Shown here piece after piece: positions 1-6,711 of a stretch of 64,000 nucleotides of DNA (position 1 is the first letter of the stretch; every line of letters begins with the position of its first letter). The stretch covers positions 1 through 64,000 of the forward strand of contig NZ_VIWO01000011.1 in NCBI RefSeq assembly GCF_007829335.1, given 5' to 3'. The stretch comes from Chitinophaga polysaccharea (GTDB lineage Bacteria; Bacteroidota; Bacteroidia; Chitinophagales; Chitinophagaceae). A model generated the notes under the pieces. That model saw only the letters and a program-made list of their open reading frames with translations. It was not told the origin of the DNA and ran no database searches. A program made the position numbers and the translations under genes.

Positions 1-98
1 GCTTTCTCTATCTCACACTGACCCGACAAATGGGGGGACATCAATAGCCCGGCTTTCTCTATCTCACACTGACCCGACAAATGGGGGGACCTCAATCC
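1..98. repeat. Two tandem 51-bp-spaced copies of a 39-bp repeat, probable IS end
   Basis: The segment beginning GCTTTCTCTATCTCACACTG occurs at 1 and again at 52, identical for 39 nt and then differing by one base (a/c) before TCAAT. Read on the minus strand each copy begins TGAKGTCCCCCCATTTG. Repeats bearing part of the terminal inverted repeat near an element end, and TG...CA termini, are typical of IS21-family elements, so this may be the inner and outer end repeats of an IS whose body lies left of the window. No transposase is visible, so the IS assignment is inference. It could also be a longer tandem array entering from the left. Confidence 0.45.
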
Positions 99-147
99 CA
101 AGATACATAAAAGTAAATTTTAAAATTCATCATTTGCATTGATAAAA

Positions 148-955
148 TCAATATCTTTTATCAGAGGCGGTACCGTCGAAAGCGATGAGGTTAAACATCG
201 CCCTCATCCTGCTTCTCAATCTATTTCCATAAGCCGCCTCCAGCTCCTGACTATTCAAATTCGTCGTCAGATGTGTGATCATCTTATTGGAGATAAACAG
301 ATCATACCGTGACAACAGTATCTCCCCCATCACATTACAGTTATTTCCCCAGTAGTTCACCGTCTGCTCCACGCCCACGTCATCAAAGCAATGCACACGC
401 GGCACGTTGGTATACGGAAAAAAGGCGTTGGTACTATACCGGCTGATAACATCGTACCCAATTTTGCTGAACTCAAAACTGATCTGCCGGCAGGAAACCA
501 TATGCGACCGGTTCGACTCCGGCGTCAGTGATCTCATGAGCGTCATAAGGGAAGTTTTACCGCAGCCGATCTTGCCAGTAAGGAGTAGAGTTGATAAAGA
601 TACCGGTATCCGCCAATAGCTTAATAACATGACCCAGCTGGGCCACTGAAAACTTAGTAATCACATTAAAATCCTTCCAACGGAAAATTTCATCTGCGTT
701 AACTTTGCTATTAGAAAACCGGGCAGTTTCTTTCAGGTAGTAAATTTCTTCTGCAATCCAATGCTGTAACTGTTGTTGCAGACTATAATGTAGCGGGCTA
801 TAAGTGATTCCTGGTTTTGATTGAATTTGATTTATTTGCTTTTGCATCCATATCAATCTCTCGAGCTGTTCATTTTTTGGTAGCACATCCACTTCCTGCT
901 TAATAGCATTAGTACAATAAACATAATACTGGCTACAATTAAAATTCAATCCCAA
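148..955 (-). pseudogene. DnaC/IstB-like AAA+ ATPase, split by a frameshift
   Basis: Two overlapping minus-strand frames together form one protein of about 268 residues. The upstream frame (557-955) ends in ...FSVAQLGHVIKLLADTGIFIN. The downstream frame (148-630) starts just before a Walker A motif GKIGCGKTS and continues with Walker B (VHCFDDVG), a sensor-1-like THLTTNL and an arginine-finger-like YGNRLRSRMR, the signature of DnaC/IstB-type helicase-loader ATPases. The two frames are out of register, with the switch around 575-610. The total span of 808 nt is not a multiple of three. The gene follows an excisionase-like HTH gene on the same strand, a pairing typical of Bacteroidota mobile elements. 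The upstream frame opens at TTG 955, and an in-frame ATG (MQKQINQ) is a possible true start. It could be a dead gene, a sequencing error or a programmed frameshift. Confidence 0.7.
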
Positions 956-1116
956 CCGGATGGCGAAGCCAGCCCGGTTTATCTCCGCATACAGGTAGCG
1001 AAGCTGCCTGTATCATCTTCACGAACTGGTGGCAACGCCGCCGGTTCAATCTCCACGGAACAGATGGCGAAGCCGTCTGTTCAATCATCGCAAACGGGCA
1101 GCGAAGCTGAACGTTT
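954..1116. repeat. Array of five hairpin units with about 34.5-nt period and GCGAAGC loops
   Basis: Five inverted repeats lie at about 954-979, 991-1011, 1024-1046, 1059-1081 and 1092-1116. Outer stems differ in sequence but stay paired (AACCGG/CCGGTT, ACAGG/CCTGT, AACTGG/CCGGTT, AACAGA/TCTGTT, AAACG/CGTTT). The apex is GCGAAGC in four units (963, 998, 1067, 1101) and GCAACGC in the third (1032), giving a spacing of 35, 34, 35 and 34 nt. Linkers are similar to one another (about YAATCTYCACG). d(GCGAAGC) is known as an unusually stable single-stranded DNA mini-hairpin. The array fills the gap between the HTH gene and the ATPase pseudogene and touches both. Function unknown. Confidence 0.85.
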
Positions 1117-1453
1117 AATCTTTGTGGTTTTCTTCTGTCTTTAATAATTCCTGAATGTCATTCCAGAGAAAGAATACACGGGATCGAATTTTACAGCGTT
1201 TTAATTTACCGTGCCTGATCCAATCGTAAATAGTGGGTTTGGTAACCTGAAATAGATTGCAGACTTCTGTGAGCTTTAAAAGGGGCTTGTAGGTCAATCC
1301 GGGTGTTTCATAAAGAAGTTGAGTGGGTTTACCCTTTTCGGCGTTTGTAACTTCTTCCCGGATAATGAGTCTTATCCGTTGCCAATACTGGTCGGGATCA
1401 AAGGGAAACAACATGGGGGTTACAGCTTTTTCGATCTTCACATTTTCTTTCAT
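1115..1453 (-). CDS. Excisionase-like helix-turn-helix protein of a mobile element
   Basis: A 112-residue protein. The C-terminal half (about residues 55-105) reads LLKLTEVCNLFQVTKPTIYDWIRHGKLKRCKIRSRVFFLWNDIQELL, a MerR/excisionase-type winged helix with the usual T-x-x-TIYDWIR-G-L recognition segment. The N-terminal half is charged and unassigned. Proteins of this type bind att or promoter DNA and direct excision or control of Bacteroidota mobile elements. It lies upstream of the ATPase pseudogene on the same strand, and the stop codon lies inside the last hairpin of the array. A decayed copy of the same gene is at 1677-1832. The cognate integrase is not in the window. Confidence 0.75.
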   Translation of the reverse strand: MKENVKIEKAVTPMLFPFDPDQYWQRIRLIIREEVTNAEKGKPTQLLYETPGLTYKPLLKLTEVCNLFQVTKPTIYDWIRHGKLKRCKIRSRVFFLWNDIQELLKTEENHKD

Positions 1454-1676
1454 ACACTTCGCTTTAAAATTATTGGGGCTACTTATCTAATCGAAAATAG
1501 CTAAAAAGCCAGAAATAACATCTACCTGTAAAAATTTTGATAGAGATTAAACTGCGTCCAAACTTCGGGGGAAGGCTATACTAGGGAGGCTCTGATACAA
1601 CGCGACGGGCCAAGCAGAGATTGTTGGCTGAGTGATGTGGAACAACTAGCACACCTAGGTAATTTTAAACAAAGGT

Positions 1677-1832
1677 TTATAAATAAGTCAGGGAGTTTGA
1701 AATGTAGAGGGACCCCGGCTGTGAAAGTCGGTTAACTTCTTCACGTACCAATAAACGCAGCGTTTCCCTTTCCGGTTCAATCGGGAAAAGCATTGGAGCT
1801 GTCGTCTACACACTGTTTTCTTTTTTGTCCAT
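1677..1832 (-). pseudogene. Decayed N-terminal copy of the excisionase-like HTH gene
   Basis: The minus-strand frame starting at the ATG at 1832 reads MDKKENSV-stop-TTAPMLFPIEPERETLRLLVREEVNRLS and then diverges to a stop at 1677. It matches the start of the intact HTH gene at 1115-1453 (TPMLFPFDPDQ...RIRLIIREEV). There is an in-frame TAG at codon 9, and the whole DNA-binding half is missing. This is a remnant of a second, related element or of a tandem duplication. Confidence 0.7.
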
Positions 1833-1983
1833 ACTTTACCATTTTAATGCTTGAATATGCACATACGATAAAAAGAAAACTGGCTAAGTATACTTGTTTA
1901 TAAAAAACAAAGTAATCTCCAATTTAGAGATTTATTATCTCATATATAAATATACATATCGCAAATAATCAATACTAATTCCC

Positions 1984-1991
1984 TATATTTG
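1984..1991 (+). promoter_or_regulatory. Bacteroidota -7 box (TATATTTG)
   Basis: A perfect TAnnTTTG match 60 nt before the ATG of the DUF2971 gene. No clear TTTG -33 box is seen about 20 nt upstream, so the promoter call rests on the -7 box and the AT-rich context. Confidence 0.45.
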
Positions 1992-2050
1992 ATGCCCGAA
2001 ATAGACTCTAAAACTATTGATTCCTAACACCTGAAAATACTACTAACAGC

Positions 2051-2833
2051 ATGCACCCACTTCATCCTAAGCTGGCCAACAGAATAAACTTCAACGAGGA
2101 TAAAGACAAAATAGACTTCGATACTCCCATTTCAAGAGTTTACCCGCTCAATAGGTTACTTGAGTTGATTTTTTCAAAAAGAAATACTTTGGTTAAACCC
2201 CAAATGTGGGATGACCCATTTGAAAATTGTATACTGCAACAAACAGTAAAAACCAAGGCAGGAAGGGAAGTAAGTTTTGGCACTATTCAACAATCACTTT
2301 ACGGGCAATGTTGGACACTTAATCTTGAGGAATCAGATGCCTTGTGGAGAATTTATTCTCATGCAAAAAATGGTGTAAGGGTAAAGACAACCTTAAATAA
2401 ACTATGGGATGGTTTCTGTAATGAAAAAGATAAAAATGTCATTACCTCATATTTCATTGGCAAAATCATTTATAAAGAAGCAAATGAAATTCAAGATTAT
2501 TTCGAGAATCCCGGTAACCTAACGAATATATTAACCTCAAGCGCCAAAGGAATAGCAACTACAGTACTTGTCAAACGAAAAGAGTTTACACATGAAAAAG
2601 AGATTAGGCTAGTTTATATCGCGGATAAAAATAATTATGACATTACCCAAGGCACTTATCAATATGAGGTCAATCCAACAGACTTATTTGATGAACTATT
2701 GTTTGACCCGCGATTCGATGATAAAATTTTTGAAGTAATAAAGGCAGAACTCATAGCCTGTGGCTTCACGAAGCCTATTCAGAAGTCAATATTATATCAA
2801 GCTCCAGAATTTAACATGACAATAAATTGGTAG
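2051..2833 (+). CDS. DUF2971-family protein
   Basis: 260 residues. The N-terminal RVYPLNRLLELIFSKRNTLVKPQMWDDPFEN is the typical opening of DUF2971 proteins (Y-x-x-x-x-LL...L-x-x-P-x-x-x-DPFE). The central YGQCWTLNLEESDALWRIYSHAKNGVRVKTT carries the second family block (CWT...SDALWRIY....GV+). The family's biochemical activity is not known to me. Members are widespread in accessory regions, some near phage-defence genes. No signal peptide or membrane segment is visible. The gene is AT-rich relative to the core genome to its right and sits alone behind its own -7 box, which fits a transferred cassette. Confidence 0.7.
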   Translation: MHPLHPKLANRINFNEDKDKIDFDTPISRVYPLNRLLELIFSKRNTLVKPQMWDDPFENCILQQTVKTKAGREVSFGTIQQSLYGQCWTLNLEESDALWRIYSHAKNGVRVKTTLNKLWDGFCNEKDKNVITSYFIGKIIYKEANEIQDYFENPGNLTNILTSSAKGIATTVLVKRKEFTHEKEIRLVYIADKNNYDITQGTYQYEVNPTDLFDELLFDPRFDDKIFEVIKAELIACGFTKPIQKSILYQAPEFNMTINW

Positions 2834-3244
2834 TGGAGCTACAGCAGCAATTAACAGATAGTGCTTTAGTGTACTTTGCCAAAAATCGTTAATCATTTGG
2901 CCTCGTGTAGCCGTAGTTGGCCATTGTGCATAAATGTTACGTTGCTCGTTGTGGATTCTACAAAAACTTGTATAAATATATGTACAATTTACAGAAAGGT
3001 CGAATGTGGAAAAGACTTCAAACGCTTCAAATTCTTAATGCTCAGAGACTCAGTTTTTACAAATATAAATATACGTAAAGTGTCTAAATTTTAATGACTC
3101 TAAACCCAAACTCAAAAAGAAAAACGACATTTTGCCATTAAACATAAACTATTATGACAAAACAGGCTAATAAATGTGACACAATGGCCGTTTTTTACTC
3201 TGGCGTGACATTTGAAACTAGTGACTCTCAACAAATGTTTTAAC
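2834..3244 (+). other. Intergenic stretch in the accessory island
   Basis: About 410 nt with no credible gene; a 72-codon open frame at 2876-3094 has low-complexity, non-protein-like content. It is AT-rich and contains several TTTG-like boxes but no convincing promoter pair. Nothing else recognised. Confidence 0.5.
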
Positions 3245-3826
3245 ATGCAGAATCAATTTAAAAGCCACAACACGTTGCCCATTATTTGGGATTTAAAGAA
3301 GCAACGGGTAGATAAGATAGACTATCTTATCAATAATTTGAAAATTGATAATGTGCGCGATGATGACAAATTTAAACAGTCCGTTGATCACATTATCAAT
3401 ACAACACAAATTGCTCCTATTAAGTTTGAGGAACCCAAGTATGTTGATCATGAATATACACGGAGGGAATTGTCAATCACTCAACAGATGATGGGGCTGA
3501 GTAGAGACGTCTATATTCATACAATTACAATGGCGTTCACTGGCAATTCAGTTTTATTTGATTATAGACCGATGGCGACCACCATCAATAGCAGTGATCA
3601 TGGCATTCTTATAAACAATAGCAATCAATTTAGAATCTATGTAGAACTACCGTCCATAAATCCCCAGCAAGCCATTGCGAATGCTAAAGAAATTATGGGT
3701 ATGACTGTAAGATATGCAACAGACAACAGCGTTGATATTGCTAATTGGAATAAAGAAATAAGTGTACTTATTGAGCAAAGAGCTGCCGCTAAAAGAGAGG
3801 AATTAATACGCATTTTTGGCAAGTAG
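3245..3826 (+). CDS. Hypothetical protein of the accessory island
   Basis: 193 residues from the first ATG (MQNQFKSHNT); an upstream TTG at 3212 would add 11 residues. Not recognised. It appears soluble, with no signal peptide or membrane helix. The N-terminal third is charged and helical (KKQRVDKIDYLINNLKIDNVRDDDKFKQ), the middle is beta-rich (DVYIHTITMAFTGNSVLFDYRP), and the C-terminus is a charged helix (EISVLIEQRAAAKREELIRIFG). It is AT-rich like the DUF2971 gene, stands alone, and is followed by a strong terminator at 3907. It could be a cargo gene of the island; no function is assigned. Confidence 0.65.
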   Translation: MQNQFKSHNTLPIIWDLKKQRVDKIDYLINNLKIDNVRDDDKFKQSVDHIINTTQIAPIKFEEPKYVDHEYTRRELSITQQMMGLSRDVYIHTITMAFTGNSVLFDYRPMATTINSSDHGILINNSNQFRIYVELPSINPQQAIANAKEIMGMTVRYATDNSVDIANWNKEISVLIEQRAAAKREELIRIFGK

Positions 3827-3906
3827 TAAATATGATCTCTAAGACCTTACAAAAGAGCACTTCCTGCTAATTTTATAACCATACAACATGCCAATAATAG
3901 GTAAAC

Positions 3907-3948
3907 TAAAAAGCTAAGATTAAAGGTAAAATTGATCTTAGCTTTTTT
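3907..3948 (+). terminator. Rho-independent terminator
   Basis: The inverted repeat AAAAGCTAAGAT ... ATCTTAGCTTTT, with a loop of about 13 nt, runs into a T stretch. It lies 80 nt after the stop of the unknown gene. The A-rich left arm would also let it work on the other strand. Confidence 0.75.
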
Positions 3949-4114
3949 ATGAAAAATGTTTGTGTACCGAAAAGATGTTAAATTACGTGTGGATAACTGT
4001 ATCTTAGTATAAGCTATTTAACCAGTATAAAGTACGGTAACGAAAATACTGTTACACAAAAGGAACGCAACTAAAAGAAAAAACTGCGACCAGCAAAGGT
4101 TTTAGAAGTTGCTT

Positions 4115-4136
4115 GTGATCCCGCTGGAATTATAAC
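4115..4136 (-). repeat. Degenerate copy of the tRNA-Lys 3' end, possible old attachment site
   Basis: GTGATCCCGCTGG followed by AATTATAAC aligns with the plus-strand complement of the tRNA 3' end at 4298-4319 (16 of 22 identical, the first 8 exact). Integrative elements commonly recombine into tRNA 3' ends and leave a copy of that end at the far junction. The degeneracy means it is old, or a chance match. Confidence 0.3.
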
Positions 4137-4245
4137 TACAAACTAATCCGCTTAAAGTCCAAATGTTGTAAATTAGTAACGATAAGTCAACCCAAATAAA
4201 ACTAGGTAACCACGAAAAGCAAATCCGCACTTTGATAGACTAACA

Positions 4246-4285
4246 AATAGACCAAAAACAAAAAACCCGCGCCAAGCGCAGGTTT
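4246..4285 (-). terminator. Terminator of tRNA-Lys
   Basis: On the minus strand AAACCTGCGC-TTG-GCGCGGGTTT forms a 9-10 bp GC-rich stem directly followed by a run of T residues. It starts 14 nt after the tRNA 3' end. Confidence 0.8.
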
Positions 4286-4298
4286 CAAGTTTCTCCAG

Positions 4299-4371
4299 TG
4301 ATCCCCTTGGGACTCGAACCCAAGACCCATACATTAAAAGTGTATTGCTCTACCAACTGAGCTAGGGAATC
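4299..4371 (-). tRNA. tRNA-Lys (anticodon TTT)
   Basis: The minus strand reads GATTCCC...GGGGATC as acceptor arms, GCTCAGTTGGTAGAGC as D arm, anticodon loop TTTTAAT with anticodon TTT, and a T arm with GGTTCGAGTC. It is 73 nt including the discriminator A. CCA is not encoded. It stands alone and its 3' end faces the accessory island at 1-4298, as expected for an integration target. Confidence 0.95.
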
Positions 4372-4471
4372 GTTTCATTTAATGGGAGTGCAAAAGTAGT
4401 AATTAATTTATTACTTCCAAATTTTTTTTATCTTTTTTATAACGCTGATGGTTACACGTTGTCTGGCAACG

Positions 4472-4479
4472 TATATTTG
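4472..4479 (+). promoter_or_regulatory. -7 box almost touching the start codon (TATATTTG)
   Basis: A perfect TAnnTTTG ending 5 nt before the ATG at 4485. If transcription starts the usual 5-8 nt downstream of the box, the mRNA would be essentially leaderless. The -33 region is weak. Confidence 0.5.
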
Positions 4480-4484
4480 ATACC

Positions 4485-5063
4485 ATGACAACTCCTAAAG
4501 AATCCCCCATATTAACCTTTCAAACCCAGGAACAATGGGCCCATTGGCTGGATCAACATCATGCCGATATAGATGGCGCCTGGATACGGATCTTTAAAAA
4601 AAATACCCAAACACCTTCGATCAACTATGCACAAGCGCTGGATGAAGCCCTCTGTTACGGCTGGATAGATGGAATAAAAAAGTCGCTGGACGACGTTTCT
4701 TTCATTCAGAAATTTACACCACGCCGCGCCAAAAGCATCTGGTCGCAAAGGAATACTCAACATATTGAACGACTCACCACCGCCGGGAAAATGAAGCCCG
4801 CCGGCCTGCGGGAAGTGGAAAAAGCAAAAGCCGATGGACGCTGGGAAAGCGCTTATGCCACTTCAAAAGAAGCGGCCATCCCGGAAGATTTTATGGCGGC
4901 GCTGAAAAAAAACAAAAAAGCCAAAGCCTTTTTTGATACCCTCAACAAGCAAAATTTATTCGCTATTTACTTCCGCCTGCAAACCGCCAAAAAACCGGAG
5001 ACAAGGGCCAAACGCATCGTTACGATCATCGACATGCTCAGTCGCCAGGAAAAATTTCATTAG
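4485..5063 (+). CDS. YdeI/OmdA-family protein
   Basis: 192 residues. LTFQTQEQWAHWLDQHHADIDGAWIRIFKKN...SINYAQALDEALCYGWIDGIKKSLDD is the family's conserved N-terminal block (E-W...WL...G.W+...Y.eAldeALCyGWIDg). FIQKFTPRRAKSIWSQRN is the second block, and a C-terminal OmdA-type domain follows (RAKRIVTIIDML). Family members are annotated as bacteriocin-protection or OmpD-associated proteins; the biochemical role is not established. Predicted cytoplasmic, with no signal peptide. A single-gene unit convergent with the SnoaL-like gene at 5097, with a small hairpin between the stops. Confidence 0.85.
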   Translation: MTTPKESPILTFQTQEQWAHWLDQHHADIDGAWIRIFKKNTQTPSINYAQALDEALCYGWIDGIKKSLDDVSFIQKFTPRRAKSIWSQRNTQHIERLTTAGKMKPAGLREVEKAKADGRWESAYATSKEAAIPEDFMAALKKNKKAKAFFDTLNKQNLFAIYFRLQTAKKPETRAKRIVTIIDMLSRQEKFH

Positions 5064-5087
5064 CCGGGCCCTTCTGAAAGACCCGGC
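5063..5087. terminator. Short GC hairpin between convergent genes
   Basis: GCCGGG ... CCCGGC with a 13-nt loop lies exactly between the stops at 5063 and 5097. There is no T tract on either side, so its terminator strength is uncertain. Confidence 0.4.
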
Positions 5088-5096
5088 CATATTGAA

Positions 5097-5747
5097 TTAC
5101 ACCATGCCGTTTTCATGCGGCATCACCGCCGGTATCTCCTGGCTCACCCGCCAATGTGAGACCAGCAGCCGATCCTGTAAACGGAAAATATCGTAAAAAA
5201 CAGCGCCATGGCAGGTAGACTGTACCATCACCAAAGCTCCCTCTGCGATGATCCGGTGAAGGGTATGCCCGACAAAATCCAGCGGCCCCACGTACTCCTG
5301 CGCCACTAAAGCAACATCGGCACTGCCAAAAAACTGCCGCACGATGGCCTTGTTCTCCGCCGGAACATTTGGCTCCGCAACACCCGGAATAATCATGGTA
5401 GTAGCCTCCTCCTGCGTGGCATCCCAGTGCTCAGCCAGTTTTCCATCTGCCACCCGGTAGAGGTCTGCAATAGCAAGGCGCTTTCCCATAAAACTCAACT
5501 GCATCAGCAACAGTACATAATCATCTTCCGCCATTACCACCACTATTGGCGACTCCCGCTGCTCAGCTGCCGGCAGCTGCCGGAGCTGCTCTAAAGCGGC
5601 TTTCAAACCCGCTTTGCCCCCTTTTACCCGGGGACTATGCTGTATATAATCGTCGTGTACATAAGTATCTACTGCATCAGGGTTACGCTCCCCTATCAGC
5701 TGCTTTATGGCGGCCAATACCATGGCCTTATTGTTGACTGTAGACAT
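5097..5747 (-). CDS. SnoaL/NTF2-like protein with two tandem modules
   Basis: 216 residues. Residues about 1-110 (AAIKQLIGERNPDAVDTYVHDDYIQHSPRVKGGKAGL...DLYRVADGKLAEHWDATQE) form a classic SnoaL-like ester-cyclase fold segment: Y-I-Q-H-S-P, then the D-x-x-R-x-x-x-G-K-x-x-E-H-W-D block. The second half (PAENKAIVRQFFGSADVALVAQEYVG...DIFRLQDRLLVSHWRVSQEIP) repeats the same pattern, shorter and degenerate. Such proteins are cone-fold enzymes or binding proteins of varied substrate; the actual substrate cannot be told. No signal peptide. The ATG at 5747 follows TTTACTTTT directly, again suggesting a very short leader. Confidence 0.75.
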   Translation of the reverse strand: MSTVNNKAMVLAAIKQLIGERNPDAVDTYVHDDYIQHSPRVKGGKAGLKAALEQLRQLPAAEQRESPIVVVMAEDDYVLLLMQLSFMGKRLAIADLYRVADGKLAEHWDATQEEATTMIIPGVAEPNVPAENKAIVRQFFGSADVALVAQEYVGPLDFVGHTLHRIIAEGALVMVQSTCHGAVFYDIFRLQDRLLVSHWRVSQEIPAVMPHENGMV

Positions 5748-5944
5748 AAAAGTAAATATATATCCGCCGCGCGATGGCGCGGAAAACAGGATTAAATAAT
5801 AAGGTGAGAAATATCAGGGAAAGGAAAGCCCGCTTCCTTTCCGGGAAGCCGGATGTTGGATCCGGGAGATGAGATATGATGCGTAAATACTGATGCCACA
5901 AACATAACGCATTCTACAGAAATACACAATGCTTGCCGCCATAA

Positions 5945-5974
5945 AATAAAAAAAGCGCCCGGAATCCCGGACGC
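5945..5974 (-). terminator. Rho-independent terminator
   Basis: On the minus strand GCGTCCGGGATTCCGGGCGC is followed by seven T residues, 25 nt downstream of the stop of the small gene at 5999. It ends the yccF-small membrane gene unit. Confidence 0.8.
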
Positions 5975-5998
5975 CTGCCACTTATAATTATTTTTTAC

Positions 5999-6202
5999 TT
6001 ATCCCATGGCGTTACTGTAAATGCCATCTGCTTTTTCCTGTACGCCTTCCATAAACCGCCGTGCTTTGCGGCCTGTTTTTTTCATCGCGTTGCGGGTGTC
6101 ATCTATAATACCTGAACCCTGTTGGCGCTTCCTCATATACAAAGCTGCTGCCAGGGAAACTGCGGTACCCACCGCTGCGGCTGCAATCAATATCTTTTTC
6201 AT
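5999..6202 (-). CDS. Small membrane-anchored protein, YtxH-like
   Basis: 67 residues from MKKILIAAAAVGTAVSLAAALYMRKRQQ. One N-terminal transmembrane helix (about 3-22) is followed by a basic amphipathic tail (DDTRNAMKKTGRKARRFMEGVQEKADGIYSNAMG). This resembles the YtxH-type single-helix envelope proteins common in Bacteroidota. The ATG at 6202 was chosen because it opens directly onto the hydrophobic segment; the frame is open 11 codons further. It lies 63 nt after yccF on the same strand and may be co-transcribed. Function unknown. Confidence 0.6.
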   Translation of the reverse strand: MKKILIAAAAVGTAVSLAAALYMRKRQQGSGIIDDTRNAMKKTGRKARRFMEGVQEKADGIYSNAMG

Positions 6203-6265
6203 ATGCCAGGTTTTTGGTCCATGGTAAAAACCCAATTGTCATGCCAACACCGGCATACACAGCCG

Positions 6266-6634
6266 TTAATAGATCTCCTTTCCGAAGGGTGTAAAACTCA
6301 GGCTCATCAGCTTGAAATGCTGACGCCCAAAGGGAATACCGATGATGGTAATGCACAGCAACAGGCCAAAAAATAAATGCGCCAGCGCAATCCAGATGCC
6401 CCCGATAAATATCCAGATAATATTAAAAATGGTCGCCAAACAACCCGTTTGTCCTGGTACCTCCCGCACGTGCCGCCCAAAGGGAAACAGGGTAAAGAAC
6501 CCTATCTTAAAACACTGTATGCCGAATGGAATACCGATGATGGTCAGACACAGGAGAAATCCGCTGATCATATACTGTATAAATGAAACAAAGCCCCCGA
6601 AGATGAGCCACAAAATATTACCAAGTAAGTTCAT
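6266..6634 (-). CDS. yccF: YccF domain inner-membrane protein
   Basis: 122 residues with two copies of the YccF (DUF307) repeat: GFLLCLTIIGIPFGIQCFKIGFFTLFPFGR near residue 25-54 and GLLLCITIIGIPFGRQHFKLMSLSFTPFGKE near 89-120. The ITIIGIPFG motif in each is diagnostic. About four transmembrane helices in total, typical family length. Role in the cytoplasmic membrane unknown. The start at 6634 lies 4 nt downstream of a perfect -7 box. Confidence 0.9.
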   Translation of the reverse strand: MNLLGNILWLIFGGFVSFIQYMISGFLLCLTIIGIPFGIQCFKIGFFTLFPFGRHVREVPGQTGCLATIFNIIWIFIGGIWIALAHLFFGLLLCITIIGIPFGRQHFKLMSLSFTPFGKEIY

Positions 6635-6638
6635 ATCC

Positions 6639-6646
6639 CAAATGTA
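6639..6646 (-). promoter_or_regulatory. -7 box (TACATTTG) 4 nt before the yccF ATG
   Basis: The minus strand reads TACATTTG-GGAT-ATG. A TTTA about 19-20 nt upstream could be a weak -33. This implies a leaderless or near-leaderless message. Confidence 0.5.
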
Positions 6647-6711
6647 GAACGGAATACGTACATTTTAAAGCAGCTCGATAACTTACACGAAAAATCCTCC
6701 TAAATGCCACA

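Larger units (their letters stand above)
1454..2050. other. Mostly non-coding AT-rich stretch of the island
   Basis: Apart from the HTH remnant at 1677-1832 and the promoter-like box at 1984, no open frame or structural RNA was recognised. The base composition is AT-rich at the right end (1840-2050), which probably holds the promoter of the DUF2971 gene. Confidence 0.6.
3827..4298. other. Right edge of the accessory island, non-coding
   Basis: About 470 nt between the unknown gene and the tRNA. It holds the terminator at 3907-3948, a tRNA-3'-end-like stretch at 4115-4136 and the tRNA terminator at 4246-4285. No gene is seen. Short fragments of open frame near 4040-4140 are broken by stops. 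Confidence 0.6.

Noticed and set aside
557..619. Separate plus-strand gene in the ATPase region
   Set aside because: Plus-strand frames here are shadows of the minus-strand ATPase, whose motifs are unmistakable.
954..1116. CRISPR array
   Set aside because: The period fits loosely, but the conserved parts are hairpin apices and linkers, with no identical repeats, no spacers and no cas genes.
2834..3244. Gene or integron-type attC site
   Set aside because: The open frame at 2876-3094 has no protein-like pattern, and no paired R'/R'' boxes typical of attC were found.
4040..4140. C-terminal end of a tyrosine recombinase
   Set aside because: Short peptide-like stretches near the possible attachment site contain stops and lack the R-H-R-Y motifs.
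5748..5998. Small RNA or riboswitch
   Set aside because: Only a short GGAAAG/CTTTCC hairpin was seen; no conserved core was recognised.
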